This document shows, piece after piece, positions 1-12,125 of a stretch of DNA of 64,000 nucleotides. Source of the DNA: Erigeron canadensis. Its lineage: Eukaryota; Streptophyta; Magnoliopsida; Asterales; Asteraceae. Below the pieces are notes generated by a model. That model was given only the letters and a program-made list of their open reading frames with translations, did not search any database and was not told the origin of the DNA. Position numbers and translations under genes: made by a program. The number at the start of each line of letters is the position of its first letter. The first letter of the stretch is position 1. The DNA lies in the NCBI RefSeq assembly GCF_010389155.1, contig NC_057769.1, forward strand, positions 29,698,735-29,762,734. The letters run 5' to 3'.

Positions 1-1004
1 AGTCATCTTAAAGAGTTTATACGCATGAAATACTCCACATCTAAGCTATTATTAGTTTTATGGATCAATGGTGGCTCGGCACTTACTAGCTCTTAAGGAA
101 GTGTTTTTTTTTAACGTGAATTTTGTTTGAAATCTTGTATCATGATTTGATAGCGGAAGGTTTAATATACATTGTTTATATGGGGTCCACATTAGAAAGC
201 TCTCTCGAAGTAGGAATTTCTATTTCAAATACCCGATGGGAGGAAACCTCCGACTAATCTGTCTATATGCATGATGATTAATATAGGTAAACTATGTCCC
301 TTAAACTTGAACCTAAATATACTCAAACTAAACCCTCATGAAAGGGCTTCATATGTCCACCCAAGTCTTAAACCCCAAAACCTCTTCAACTATTGAGCTA
401 ATATTCAAAAACTTAAGGCTTTGGTTAATAATTTAATATGTAAGAAAATAATATATGTGATAGTTGATTATTAATTATAGTTATTAACACACAAAAGATG
501 TTAATGGTGGCATATGTATTCTTAAAAAAGAAATTATCTTCATATAAAACTTTTTTATTAAAAAAAAATAAAATGGTAAATTCTTTAAAATAATAGCTTA
601 AAAATACTTCTAATTATTAGATGAAGACATGTAAAAAAATCAATAGGCAAGATTAGAAAAAAAAAAATTAGTAAAATCCATGCATCACCATATAATGATT
701 TTAGGAGAATTTTTAAGCTAATTTTTAAAAGATTAATCATTTTCATAAGCAAAACTCTAATAAATAAAAAGAAAATGATAGATCTTCCTAATTTATCCTC
801 TTAATAAACCTCTTAAATATTAGAATATGACGCATGGAAAGATCAATGGATGAGAAGATAAAAGAGAATAAACGTATTACATGGTTCAAATTTTGAAGCA
901 TTTAAGACATATGAAAAAATCAAAGGAGAAAAGATAAAAGAAAATAAACATGTTATTTAGCTAAACTAATTTAAGAAGATAAATTATTTCTCTAAATAAA
1001 TTAC
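1..1004. other. AT-rich intergenic stretch, no gene seen
   Basis: No convincing reading frame is visible on either strand. The sequence is strongly AT-rich with homopolymer runs. The first 280 bases are a little less AT-rich and may be the tail of an old mobile element, but no ends can be defined. Confidence 0.5.
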
Positions 1005-1266
1005 GGGTGATACTATAGATACACCGTCAACTGTTCATAAAAATACATCTAAAACACCCCGTTTTATAAAATGAAGGAATGACTGACATGTGTGTCAGAC
1101 CACGTGTAATTCTCCTTATAGCTTTTACTATCTACACACCAGTTAAACATGATGTTTTATATAAAACGGGATGATAAACACGACGTTTTATATATAAAAA
1201 TGGGGCGTTTCGGATGTGTTTTTTGGAAATAGTTAGATGTGTGTATTAGTGTATATAGCTGCTTCC
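1005..1266. mobile_element. hAT-like MITE, family A copy 1
   Basis: A 262-bp element begins GGGTGATACTATAGATACAC and ends TATATAGCTGCTTCC. Near-identical 8-bp flanks, TAAATTAC at 997-1004 and TAAATGAC at 1267-1274, look like a target-site duplication with one mutation. Eight-base duplications are typical of hAT transposons. The interior carries several copies of a CGTTTTATATAAAACG-type palindrome and the motif GACTGACATGTGTGTCAG. A longer relative lies at 38379-38799 in the opposite orientation. It has no coding capacity, so it is non-autonomous. Confidence 0.7.
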
Positions 1267-1274
1267 TAAATGAC

Positions 1275-1802
1275 AACTTCATGTGTAATAGAATAACTCA
1301 ATAATTGAAATTCGTAATTAATGACTTTCACATTTATTTGCACAAAATAGTTAAAGAAAAAGAAAAAGGGGAAACGCGGTATTCGTTGTCAGTTTCTTGC
1401 TTTCTCAGAAACTTCAATCAATCATTTTATTTAAGTTTAATTTAATACTCGTATATAGTTATAAAAATATATAAAATTTAAAATTATGTATATATACATG
1501 TTCCTTCCTTAAATTCAAACTTTATCAAATCTTTTGATCCTCATCCAAATTTCCCTACAAAAAAATCCACTATACAAAATTTTCAACATATTTATAGATA
1601 TACATCAATACATATTTTTTGTAGACTAATAATAACAAGTTGAAAATTTTGGAAACTGACAACCATACATAAACAAACAATAAAATAAAACCCCACAAAC
1701 ATTACTCACCACAAATTTTCATTAATTCCTATGTTTTCAAAAAAACCACAACTAAAGAAGATACCAGAATTTGTCTGCAGCTGCTGATCCTTCTTGTTAC
1801 TG
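1275..1802 (+). promoter_or_regulatory. Likely promoter and 5' leader of the RING-H2 gene
   Basis: AT-rich DNA upstream of the RING gene. A purine/pyrimidine-mixed, less AT-rich stretch at about 1745-1802 looks like a transcribed leader exon ending in a GTAATT splice donor. TATA-like runs (for example TATATATACATG near 1490) are present, but I cannot choose a start site from sequence alone. Confidence 0.35.
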
Positions 1803-2102
1803 GTAATTTGCTTTATTTTTTTAAAAATTTTAATTCAGCAATTAAAGATTGTTGCTTTATGTTCATTCCAACAATTTAATTCTTTTTTTAATGGCTTTTT
1901 AAGATTTTTAAAAAATAAAGTAATTAAGTAATTAAGCATGTTACTTTTTGTTAATTTTGATAGTTCATATTTCTCTATAATGGGTTTTCAAGATTTTTAA
2001 GTTATTTTTATTTAAGTAATTAAAGCAAATTTCTTTTTGTTCATCTCATTTATTATAACATACTAAAGTTGATAATTTTTATATTTTATGATATGATTTC
2101 AG
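1803..2102 (+). other. Predicted 5'-UTR intron of the RING-H2 gene
   Basis: The donor GTAATTTGC at 1803 and the acceptor TGATTTCAG ending at 2102 bracket a 300-base T-rich interval typical of a plant intron. The coding region downstream is intronless, so this would be the only intron of the gene. Splicing is inferred from sequence only. Confidence 0.45.
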
Positions 2103-2279
2103 GGTTTTACACTTCTGTATACCCGGATCTGGAAACTAAATTTATTTATGTATTTTAAATAAAAAGTTACAAACTTTTATTGTCAGTACTATATTGTAGT
2201 GATTATATGTTTATTTGATTTTGGATATATGAATTGATTATGAATTTATGATTAGAAACTAGAGGTTGACTTTTCAAAA

Positions 2280-3398
2280 ATGGAGGAAGATAGAGAGTCA
2301 ATAAGATATTGGTGTCATCAATGTGAGAGGCCAGTAGTTCCGATTTTAGGTATCGAAACGGTTAAATGTGGTTCTTGTAATGGCGAATTTATCGAGGAAA
2401 TGGGCGATCACCTCCATCAGGGTGGTGGTGGTGGTTCTGACCCGGATCTTGACCCGGACCGGGCAGTTTCTCTATGGGCTCCAATCTTGTTAGGTATGAT
2501 GAATAATCCTAGACGTCGTAGGAGATTTACCCACATTGAGTTTGATGACGATGAGGAGGAACGTCAAGTAGAGCGTGATGATGATGATTCGTATGAACGT
2601 TATCGTCGTTATCAGTTTCAGGATCCTCGTATGGGAGGAGACTCTGATTTGGACCGTGAGTTTCAGACGGTTATTAGGAGGAGAGATAGAAGGCCTTCTG
2701 CGATTTTGCAGCTTCTTGAAGGTGTTAGATCAGGGATGGTATCTGAATCTGAAAACAATAGGGATAGGGAGAATGGAACGGATGGTAATAGGGAACGTGT
2801 TATTTTGATTAATCCGTTTAATCAGACTATTATTGTTCAAGGTGGAGGTGGTAGTGGCAGAAATAGGTCACAGACTCACCCGATTGGTTCTTTGGGTGAT
2901 TACTTTTCGGGACCTGGGTTAGAGTTACTGTTGCAGCATTTGGCTGAGAATGACCCGAATAGATATGGGACTCCACCAGCAAAAAAAGAGGCGGTGGAGG
3001 CAATACCGAATGTGACAGTTGAGGAAAATTCAGTTCAATGTTCAGTATGTTTGGATGATTTTGAGGTTGGAGCTGAAGCTAAAGAAATGCCTTGTAAACA
3101 TAGGTTTCATAGTGAATGTATCTTGCCATGGCTCGAGCTTCATAGCTCGTGTCCTGTTTGCAGGTTCGAGTTGCCTTCTGATGAATCAAAATTACACCAA
3201 GATCAAGAAGGGTCTGGTGGTGAATCCGAGAATGCTGGGAACAATAGACGATTTTCTGTTTCTCTCCCTTGGCCTCTTAGCAGCTTATTCTCGTCAACAA
3301 GTGGGCCTGAAAGTGGGAGCTTGGTGACATCAACATCAGCATCAGGTTCTAGTTCATCTCCACAAGATCATGAACCTCATGGTGAGGAAGATCACTAG
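2280..3398 (+). CDS. RING-H2 E3 ubiquitin ligase with N-terminal zinc ribbon (RING1-like)
   Basis: This 372-residue intronless protein most likely transfers ubiquitin from an E2 enzyme to unknown substrates. Residues 12-33 hold two CxxC pairs (C12/C15, C30/C33), which match the N-terminal zinc ribbon of the plant RING1-like/RDUF class. A RING-H2 finger begins at C254 with the pattern C-x2-C, then C-x-H-x2-H-x2-C, then C-x10-C-x2-C, and includes the usual PWL segment before the last cysteine pair. The middle is acidic and arginine-rich with low-complexity glycine runs, and the C-terminal tail is Ser/Gly-rich and ends DHEPHGEEDH. No signal peptide or membrane helix is seen, so a cytosolic or nuclear location is likely. 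The ATG at 2280 opens a frame whose start MEEDRESIRYWCHQC matches the family. The 3' end is tandemly duplicated just beyond the stop. Confidence 0.93.
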   Translation: MEEDRESIRYWCHQCERPVVPILGIETVKCGSCNGEFIEEMGDHLHQGGGGGSDPDLDPDRAVSLWAPILLGMMNNPRRRRRFTHIEFDDDEEERQVERDDDDSYERYRRYQFQDPRMGGDSDLDREFQTVIRRRDRRPSAILQLLEGVRSGMVSESENNRDRENGTDGNRERVILINPFNQTIIVQGGGGSGRNRSQTHPIGSLGDYFSGPGLELLLQHLAENDPNRYGTPPAKKEAVEAIPNVTVEENSVQCSVCLDDFEVGAEAKEMPCKHRFHSECILPWLELHSSCPVCRFELPSDESKLHQDQEGSGGESENAGNNRRFSVSLPWPLSSLFSSTSGPESGSLVTSTSASGSSSSPQDHEPHGEEDH

Positions 3399-3560
3399 AC
3401 TGCCCTAGGCGACCCGTTTAAGTTCCCTGCTCGTTTTCTTGGAGCTTGGTGAATTCAAAATCAGCATCGGGTTCAAGTTCAACTCAACAAGATCATGAAC
3501 CTTACGGTGATGAAGATCATCATTAGGCTGACTCTCAGCCTGCGTAAGTTCCCTACTCGT
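3316..3560 (+). repeat. Tandem duplication of the RING gene 3' end
   Basis: A unit of about 125 bases starting GGAGCTTGGTGA occurs at 3316 and again at 3441. The first copy holds the last 27 codons plus the start of the 3' UTR. The second copy lies downstream of the stop and still encodes an equivalent peptide tail, including a second stop after EDHH. Both copies continue into a shared AAGTTCCCT-CTCGT segment. Confidence 0.85.
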
Positions 3561-4079
3561 ATTATAGGCTTTCTGCTTTGTTACAGTCCCATGTACATTA
3601 ATTAATAAGTGTAATATTGACAGAGTTGAATTGCCTATTTCCATCGACCTGTATGTATTATATAAATTATCTTCCTTTGTTGGTCTAACAATGTTATGGA
3701 TCATTTGTTCTTGATATGTACCGTGTTGGCTCATTAACTCTCACTTGTATCTGAACTTAAAAAAAAGTTTTTGTGTTTGTGCCATTCTCTTGATCTTGTG
3801 TACTTGTTTTTCATGTTTTTGTCGGTTTCTCTTGAATCAAGTTGACAGACTTACGAAACCTGCTGGAACCAAACAGTCGGCATAATCTTGCCAACTCTAG
3901 TTTTATATAACAAAATACTGTAGTTTATAACAGAATACACGGAAATTCAGTTTATCAGTGGTGGAACCATTGAAAATAGTTTACTGAAATCATACATGCC
4001 GACAAAACGGGCAAAAAAATACATGGAACCAATTGTAAAGACCCACAGGGATGTCTCGCCTTTGTGCTCAAAGAAATGA

Positions 4080-7000
4080 TTACTTGACATTCACAATCTT
4101 GATAATAGATGCAGCTCCAACCCGGTGTAGAACCACAACTGCATCACCCTCTTTGCAGAGTCCCTTAACTTTGGCATGTTGCAAGGCAAACCCCAACACT
4201 TCTTCGGTTGACTCGGCATGAGAAGCCCTAGCAGACCCGGCAGATAAAACCGGAACCAAACCTCTAAAGATTAAACTATGCCTTGCTGGGGTTTCATCAC
4301 TGCAAGACCAATCAAAAGAATCGGTCTGGATTTCAGGAACCACAACCGAGAGTATGGGCATGCCAGGTCTGTACTTAGCCACCAATTTGGCAGTGCTTCC
4401 TCCTCTAGTTAGGACCACAATGATGGTGGCTCGGGATGAGTTTGCAGTTCTAACTGCAGCAGAGGCTAAACTTTCGAGTGGGCTCATGGGTATGGGTGCA
4501 TTTGCTGCTATTCTTTTGAAAACATCTGAATAATTGATTGTGTTTTCTGCTTCAATGCAAATCCTGGCCATGGTTAGGACTGCTAGTTCTGGGTAGGCTC
4601 CAGCTGCGGTCTCACCACTAAGCATGACACAATCTGTGCCATCTAGAACCGCGTTGGCAACGTCTGTTGCTTCCGCTCGAGTTGGCCTTGGAGATTTGAT
4701 CATTGACTCCAACATCTGAGTTGCGGTTACCACCGGCTTACCTTGGATGTTGCACTTGTAGATCATGACCTTTTGGGCTAAGAATATCTTTTCGATTGGT
4801 ATTTCCATTCCCAAGTCACCACGCGCCACCATAAAGGCGTCGGAGTTGGCTAGGATTTCATCAAAGTTAGCAACCCCTTCTTGATTCTCAACCTGGCAAA
4901 GGTTTAACAATCAGTTAATATGTTTGGGTAACAAGTCAAAGCGAAGCGTCTTTTAAGAACACTGACATACCTTGGACATAAGAAGGATGTTCTTTGCGTG
5001 CTCACCCAACAACTTTCGAACCTCAATCAAATCAGAACCTTTGCGAACAAAAGACAAAGCAATCATATCAATCTTGTTAGGAACACCCCATGTGAGTATA
5101 TCTTCTTTGTCTTTCTCAGTCAAAGTTGGCAAGTCAACAATCACTCCCGGAAGATTGACATTCTTTCTCTCACCAAGAACTGCAGTATTCTCACAGCGAC
5201 AACGAACCAACCCCTTTTCAGTGTCGCAAGAAAGAACACTAAATGAAATGGTACCATCTGCGCACAATATCACACTCCCTGGTTTCACATCATAGGCTAA
5301 TTTTTTGTAGCTCATGCAAATCGTCTCGATGTCACCTTTAATCTCATAATCTGTAGAGATGGTGATTTCTTGACCCTGCTTCAGTTGGATGGGCTTGCTG
5401 TCTTTCAGAAAACCAGTTCTGATCTCTGGACCCTGAAAACATCACCAAATGGTTAGCAAAACCTTGAAAGTTGTAATTGCTTTTGCAATTTAGTGTCTAC
5501 ATTTCTACACAACGGCAACGGTTAGCAAAAATCAAAACATGAAATTGAACGCAAAATTGACAGCGGGTCAACCCTTCCCTCCTATGCCAAGAGCTATGAC
5601 TTCGTTTTAACTTGATCCTTTTTGACCCGTTACCGCAATCTATACAGAACAATTCGACCCGTTACCTAACATTTCTGTTTTGCAGGTTGCAATCGATAAA
5701 ACAAAACATTCAGAATTTTCTTCTACTATCAAATCCTTTTTTTCTTTGGTTGAACGCCTAGCTTTTGTAATGAGTCATGTTTGATTTGTTTAAACTTTAG
5801 TTAGTACAACATGCCTATCAATGCTGTAGAAAATGTAGTCAAATTTTATATACACTTTATATTTATGCACCTCATGATTCTATTCTAGAATGCAACATTT
5901 TTCATAATATATAAATGTCACGGATTAACAGCATGGATTGATGCATACCATGTTTGACTTGATATAAACATATACGAGTATTATAACTTGATAAGTGACG
6001 TTTTCATTTGTTTATTGTCAATTACATATTTCATTACTTAACTAACAATTAGTGGCACGTAGTCTTGCAAGTGCTCAAACAAAAAGAAAATACAATATAA
6101 AAATTAAATCACATGGGCTGAAATGAATATATATATGCCATCAAAGATGAAGCAATAAATGAAAAAAATAATGCTACCTTTGAATTAAAATATAGTAACA
6201 TGTTTATAGATCTATATATATATATTCAGATTGCATCTCAATGAGATCTAAAGAACATAACTATTCTCATGAATGAAATAAATAAACATATACAAATTGT
6301 TATATTAAAACCATGTATACAGAATACCTCTAACTCGCTGACCATAAGTTTGTATATATTGCCTTTGAAACATCAGTAGCATTTGTTATTTTTAAAAACG
6401 ATATATTTTTTTGACCTACAAGACAACAGGGACGACTGGTTAAAGCAAAATCCATAGAAAAATCGAGCTAAATCCTGATCAACCGTTTACATCTGGTGTT
6501 GTTCTTATTCCATAAAATGAAAATTATGGTAATTCTTGGTCTTTAAAATCGAAAATATGGTAGTTCTTAGCGAAGAAACTGTCTGCCAATATGGTGAAGT
6601 TCAACTCACAAACTCTTTTCCTTTTCTATTCTTATACTCAAAATACGTCGGTTAGAAAAAATTTCATTCTGTTAATGTAGGATTAGTCCACTTGGTAGAG
6701 ATGGTTGTAAGTACAGGGATTCATCCCTGAAGTAGGCAGGATTATTTGGGACTAATGTTGTAACAAATTTACCGTACAAAAAAGAGAAGAAAAAATTTGA
6801 TTCCGGTTCAAGGTCTAGTTTGAATCCAAACCCATTCTAAACCGTACCTGACTTCATACTAACCCTTCCTTTTACGATCTGGTACTAATGTAGGGTCGAA
6901 TCTGGAATCAGATTGTTGTACGCCCCTTACAACAACAACTGATTAATCATTAATGAATGGTACCAATGACCATATCACCATGATCAATCCTTAAATCTTA

Positions 7001-7712
7001 GTTTTAGTCAAGACCAACTAAATTTTTATATATACACAACAATTTAATCTCCAAGAAAATTGGAGATTTCAATCAAACTACATACTTATATAATCTATAT
7101 CAATATCAACTAGTGACGGAGTTACATGGAGGTGAAAGTCGCCCGTGTCTACTCAGAATGTCTATAAAACTCTATATTTCCAGTATAATTTATTTCATAG
7201 TTAATTGTCCCTTAAACAAAACATACACCTAGATCTAAAATCCTGGTTTCGTCACTGATATCAACACTAAACAAGTAGTTAACAAACTCCATGAATCCAT
7301 ATCAAAAAGTCCTAAAGAAATCAGTTTGACTTCCAAAGTCATAACTTGAGAAACCCCCCATGAACCTAACCATTAACCCATCACAAATATATGATCACCA
7401 TACACAAAAATATACAAAAAAAAGTGCTTGCAAATAGTTTGAAAAAAAAAAAAAACTTACTTTGGTATCAAGCATAACGGCACAAAGAATACCCGTATTA
7501 TCCATAGCAGTCCTCAAATTATCAAGTGTTTCTTGATGATACTCATATGACCCATGTGAAAAGTTAAACCTTGCAACGTTCATTCCAGCTTTCAAAAGCT
7601 TCTCCACCATTGGAACAGATCTTGAAGCCGGTCCAAGTGTGCAAACAATCTTGGTTCTTGGTCTCTTGACACCGATTTGTTGCAAACTTTGATCAGTACT
7701 CATTTGATCCAT
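4080..7712 (-). CDS. PK: Cytosolic pyruvate kinase, three exons
   Basis: The gene encodes a 508-residue glycolytic enzyme that makes pyruvate and ATP from phosphoenolpyruvate and ADP. Exons are 7712-7461, 5432-4971 and 4892-4080, all joined in phase 0 at GT-AG sites. The length matches the usual plant cytosolic isozyme of about 510 residues. Visible landmarks are [12 protein letters not shown] and [10 protein letters not shown] near the N-terminus, LDTKGPEIRTG across junction 1, the catalytic lysine in MSK-VENQEG (K238, last codon of exon 2), [10 protein letters not shown] for metal and substrate binding, and [13 protein letters not shown]. The C-terminal allosteric domain follows. No transit peptide is present, so the protein is cytosolic. 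An in-frame ATG at 7793 would add 27 residues that are unlike the family; I prefer the ATG at 7712. Intron 1 is about 2 kb and holds a small hAT-like MITE. Confidence 0.95.
6688..6790 (+). mobile_element. Degenerate tRNA-derived SINE-like sequence in pyruvate kinase intron 1
   Basis: A tRNA-like box A (TAGTCCACTTGGTAGAG) is followed about 30 bases later by a box B-like GGGATTCATCCC. The spacing resembles a pol III promoter of a SINE. No tail or target duplication could be fixed, so this is tentative. Confidence 0.3.
7111..7257. mobile_element. 147-bp hAT-like MITE in pyruvate kinase intron 1
   Basis: The element has inverted ends TAGTGACGGAGTTA and, at the other end read inward, CAGTGACGAAACCA. 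It is flanked by a perfect 8-bp duplication ATATCAAC at 7103-7110 and 7258-7265. It is non-coding. The 8-bp duplication points to hAT mobilisation. Confidence 0.75.
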
Positions 7713-7799
7713 TTTTCCTTTTTGTTTATCACTTGTATCTAAAAAGTCAATATTTTTAACAAGTTCAAATTGGTTTATATTTTTTTGATACAAGTAATA

Positions 7800-8060
7800 T
7801 ACTTTTTGAGATGTGGAAATGAATGATAGGAAATTGTTCTTGTTGTTGTTGTTTATGGAAGAGATGGCTAAAATGAAAGGGATATGTTGTTTAAGGAGTT
7901 TTGGGGTCCATTGAATGAGTTTTAAAATTTAGTTTTATTGTCATGCCACTTGCTTCATGACAATCGATTCTCTTTTTACTAGCTACGTGGGGTGTTTGGA
8001 AGTTTTTACTGTTTATTTTTATAAAACTAGAAAGTACTCACTAGAGGCAGATCTTACGAT
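7800..8060 (-). promoter_or_regulatory. Upstream region of the pyruvate kinase gene
   Basis: Sequence 5' of the pyruvate kinase ATG on the minus strand, including a likely leader at about 7713-7860. No clear TATA box or known element could be chosen. Confidence 0.3.
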
Positions 8061-8069
8061 TACCAAAGT

Positions 8070-8200
8070 ATAAAAACTGCTTTCAATTTGTACCTAAATG
8101 GTACAAAACGATTCCAGCCTTTACATGAAATGAGAATCGAATGTATGACTTCTGCCTCCAGAAACCAGGATATTTATCACTGATCCAAACTATGTTGCTT
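8070..8200 (-). mobile_element. Degenerate SINE-like copy
   Basis: Read on the minus strand it has a box A-like GGATCAGTGATAA and a box B-like CATTCGATTCTC followed by CATTTCATGTAAAGG. A related copy in the same orientation lies at 9520-9612. Both are degraded and have no target duplication I can see. Confidence 0.35.
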
Positions 8201-9192
8201 TAAAAATAAAGATATCCTTTAAAAACTTAATTATTTCATTTAAAAAAAAAAAGATATCCTTTATATATATATCTGTTTGTGTTTATTTCATTAAAAACAA
8301 AGATATCCTTTGGAAAACGTTAATATAACTTAAGATTTTTAAAATTTAAAAAATGAAAAATGAATTGTGGAAAACAATAAACAAAATATTTCTAATTTTA
8401 AAAAATGAAAAAAAACAGTATTTTCCGTTTTCTTGAAAAATTATGATTTGATGGTGTTCCATATTTTTTTGAAAAACGAATATGGAAAAAAAAAAGATGT
8501 TTTCTCTAACTAAACGCTCCCTTAGCGTTTTTGCATGTATTTTGTGAGTCCATTTTAATCTGATTTTTTCTAACTATGGTTCGTTAAAATTTGTATAAGT
8601 ACCAATCATTTAATTGGTATTATAAAGATGATGTATACCTATCATGTGATATTTAAATTGGTATGGTTTATAAGTTTGCATAGGATATCAGTTTTTATCA
8701 TATAAAGCTATGTTACTAAAAAGGTTTGTTGAAACTTTGTCTGGTTTGTTTGAAAGAGAGATTTTCTATAAACATGAGGAGTCTGAAGATCCATAGAGTT
8801 GTTTATATGTCGACATCATAATAATTATATTAAAATCCGACCAAGTATCTAGATATTTTGAGATGTTAAAAATGAAAAATAAAAAGTTGATATAACTAAC
8901 TTTCATGAGGAGCGTTTGGACGTGCGTTTAAAATAGCTTATTATCCTATTATTTTAGAATTAAAATTGCTATAATCAGTTTTAATACTTTCGGGCACACA
9001 ACCGTTGAAGTGAAGGTTTCAAGTCTTGAATGTCGGTCTTTGGTTAGAGATGCGCGAAGCAGCCGGTTTGCATTTTAGATCTGGGAATCAACGGTAGTTC
9101 TGAGCGATCCTGAAACAGGGAAGAAAGAGATTAATTGGTTTTATATAAGTAAAATATTCACTATTGGAAAATTGGTCTCAAATTGTTGATAA
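8201..9192. other. Intergenic, AT-rich, no gene
   Basis: Three loose copies of AAAGATATCCTTT occur at about 8208, 8250 and 8299 within AT-rich DNA. No credible coding region is present on either strand. Confidence 0.5.
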
Positions 9193-9265
9193 TCAACTTA
9201 TATCAAAGAGTCAAAGACAATGAGAAAGTTCAACTTATATCAAAGAGTCAAAGACAATGAGAAAG
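9193..9265. repeat. Perfect 37-bp tandem duplication
   Basis: The unit beginning TCAACTTATATCAAAGAGTC occurs twice head to tail with a period of 37 bases (9193 and 9230). The copies show no differences, so the duplication is recent. Confidence 0.9.
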
Positions 9266-9519
9266 GTTCTACTATACTGCATACTGTAGTAAGGATTTTT
9301 GCTATGCGTTTGATACAAATTATACTGTAGCTAAGTTAGTACAAATATTTTCTGTAGATTTTATTTATGATAGAAAAATTCTCAAATTTGGTAGAGGTGG
9401 AAAGAAAGAAAGAAACTGCTGTTTTCTGTAGGTTTTAATCCCTAATATGTGAGGGGTTAAAATGTAGGCAGACCTTATCTCTAACTAATTAAAGGGATTG
9501 TTTCTAATTTTTCATCTAA

Positions 9520-9612
9520 ATGATAAAAGGTCCTCTAATCTTTACATGGGACGAAAATCAAACATAACTTCCGTCTCTAACAGCCAAAGTGATTACTCCT
9601 GATCCATCATGT
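9520..9612 (-). mobile_element. Degenerate SINE-like copy related to 8070-8200
   Basis: On the minus strand it reads GGATCAGGAGTAATCA, then about 25 bases on, TTGATTTTCGTCCCATGTAAAG, paralleling the copy at 8070-8200. It is too decayed to define ends. Confidence 0.3.
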
Positions 9613-10650
9613 TTTTTTTTTTTTTGGTTGAGGTCATCGGATGACTAAAAATGAAAGGATGGAAGCCTTTGGGTTCCTTGGAAAGATTTTAAAAACTATT
9701 TTATTCATGGCACATGCTTGATGATTCATGCCACAATGGGTGATCTGCAAACCACAAAGTTTTACCTTTTTAATTGGTTACTTTGTGATACAAATTTCAG
9801 TGTGGTCCTTTTCTTTTGGCTTAATTTATAAAAGTGCTAATAGATAGATACTACATATACATAGATGATCTATATGAAAAGTTATGCGAATATTCTGAAA
9901 ACGGGTGCTTTGTCAATTGTAAAGTTAATATCAAAGAGACTTTTTCCATGAGCTTTCGAGGGGAAAGAGCGGTTAAGTTGTACGTGGTGTTATGCGTGTG
10001 TTGTGATGTTGCAACAATCTAACCCGGATCTGGTTTATTGTTTTAGTGGAGTTGGGTTGATGTTGTGTTCACATTGTCACAAGTCACAACATGAAAACAT
10101 AGGTTGTGGACTTGTGGGTGTTTTTTTGGTGATTCATTCTTCCCAAATGACTTGCTTTTAAAAAAAAACTTTTTTTTATATTATAGTATATATTTTATAC
10201 CTTTTTAACACTAATGTGAAAAAAATATAATAATATTCGACTTATTTGACGTTGTAAACTTTTGGTATTTTGTATTCATATTGTGAAAGAGAATATGATA
10301 ATGTGTAAAACTGTAAATGTAAATGATAAAAGGAAAAAGACAATTTTTGATGTTTTTTTATGGGGATGGTATTCCCTGATCACCTTAACATAACTAGTAA
10401 TGTTAATGTAATCTTGACCTTTAGATGAAAATCAAGGGCCAAGATTTAATGATCATTTCTAAATATTGACCTTCGATTTTTATTAAGGGTCAAAATTTCC
10501 TCAACTTGATTCTTTTTTTAAGAGACACCTCATCCGGTGGTTTAGATTAATGTTACGACTCTATAAATATGGCTGAAATGAAAGGCACCATAATATTTAA
10601 TTTGTTCTTAATAGTTATAAACAAATGTCCGTTTGTAACCAGATTTACAA
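9613..10650. other. Intergenic, no gene seen
   Basis: A 62-codon open frame at 9834-10022 has no family resemblance and no promoter context, so I do not call it. The rest is AT-rich with no recognisable element. Confidence 0.45.
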
Positions 10651-10654
10651 GACC

Positions 10655-10765
10655 AATGCGAATCTATAGCTCAATGATACTTATACATTTGTAAAACACA
10701 TAAGCCCGTTGTAGTTATTAAGAGATTTTGTATTCAAATCTTGCCTTGTGTGATTACCAGAAACT
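10655..10765 (+). mobile_element. Possible SINE-like fragment
   Basis: ATAGCTCAATGAT resembles box A, and TATTCAAATCTTGCC resembles box B about 70 bases later. No further structure is visible. Confidence 0.22.
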
Positions 10766-10959
10766 AGAAACTATTTCTTATGCGGTGGACAATGACCGAA
10801 GTCATAAAATATATCTCCATCAATCTACACAAAGATATATATAACTCTGACCCAAACTCGTTTGATTCTGTTTTATCCCATGGATTGAGTCACTTGTTTA
10901 AGCATAAATTTACACAGACCTAATATGTATATATTATACTTAATATGAGGGGGTTAATC

Positions 10960-11445
10960 TTGTTTAGAACATGAAAAGGTTAAACGAAGACTTGCTAGCG
11001 GTTCCCAGTTGGTTTGAAAGTATGCGCAACTTTCACGCTACCAAGTGTAAAGTGTGTATGTGAGTGTATGTTGCATGAATGTTTGTTGCTCTGGCTTGAG
11101 TGAATGATTTGGTATTTATAGGCACCAAGGAGGGGTGGTCCTTAGTGCATGACGCCTATTTAGCAGGAGACCGTTTTTCGGTGTGTCGTGTTGCTTAACA
11201 AACTTTGTCTCTTTGGTTCAGAGGTCCTAGTACGACTCTGCAGTGTACGAGCATGGACGTCATTGGCTCGAGGTACAATTGGCTTCGGATTAGCGAGTAA
11301 TGCCGCAGCCGTAATGAAGTCCGTAACGAGTGCCGGAGGGCATACGTCATCATCACCCTAAATTTAGGTAATCTAAAACTATCTTCTTGTAACGCATCAC
11401 TAGTCACTAGAAAAGTAGAAATAATAAGACAAGGGTGAACCAATT
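10960..11445 (-). mobile_element. Probable solo or partial LTR, minus orientation
   Basis: This patch is less AT-rich than its surroundings. Read on the minus strand it contains a good TATA box, CTATAAATACC (about 11123-11113), followed by a C/A-rich leader with CACTCACATACACACTTTACAC. That layout resembles the promoter of a plant LTR retrotransposon. I could not find matching TG/CA ends, a primer site or any coding region, so it may equally be another type of old element. Confidence 0.35.
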
Positions 11446-11944
11446 TTACACTTCATTCCATGGATCGTACTTGTTTTTTATTTTAATTTATCTAAACTAA
11501 ATAATCCACGTCATAAATAATAGTCCCTTCTCATTTTGTCTTTTAAGTTTTGAAAGTCTGACTAATATCTTAAATACATTATGCTAGCTGACTCAAAGTT
11601 GCAATGAATGGGCACATCTTCATTTGTGGACAGTTTTTGTTCAAGCCAAAAGGTGGTTCTCACTTCTGGATGTTACCAACAAATCCGTCTATTTATTCTG
11701 TTTTTCGCTGAAATAGAAAGAAGCGGCAACTTGGCATCATCAACACTAACTACATTTTTCCAATTTCATACTTTCATGATACAATCCGAAAACTTAAAGA
11801 GTGGTATACGTATATCACTTACTTTTTCTTCTTTTGTTTATGGACAATATTTTTTTGAATTTGCAGTAACCCTATTTCAATTTATGATTAAAACATATAT
11901 CAAAAAGATTATTGTGCCGGTTGGTCTTAATTAGATCAACCAGC

Positions 11945-12125
11945 ATACGACCATTATGAAGGATTTTTATGAAAAGAGGTCATGAGTTCAAATCTAGGCT
12001 CAGTTCTTAGGATGATATCCCAAGACAAGTGTACATTGCTTCGGGTGGCCCTTGGGAAGGGTCACTTAGTGGCCAAAGGGTACATGGTGAAGGTTTCTAA
12101 TTTGTCGTTCCAAACCTTTTTTTGG
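11945..12125 (+). mobile_element. SINE-like remnant
   Basis: GGTCATGAGTTCAAATCT matches the pol III box B core and is followed by short direct repeats (GGGTGGCCCTTGGGAAGGGT). Box A is weak. No target duplication was found. Confidence 0.28.

Noticed and set aside
7713..7793. Longer pyruvate kinase start at 7793
   Set aside because: The extra 27 residues are Asn/Lys/Phe-rich and unlike cytosolic pyruvate kinases. The ATG at 7712 gives 508 residues, close to the family length.
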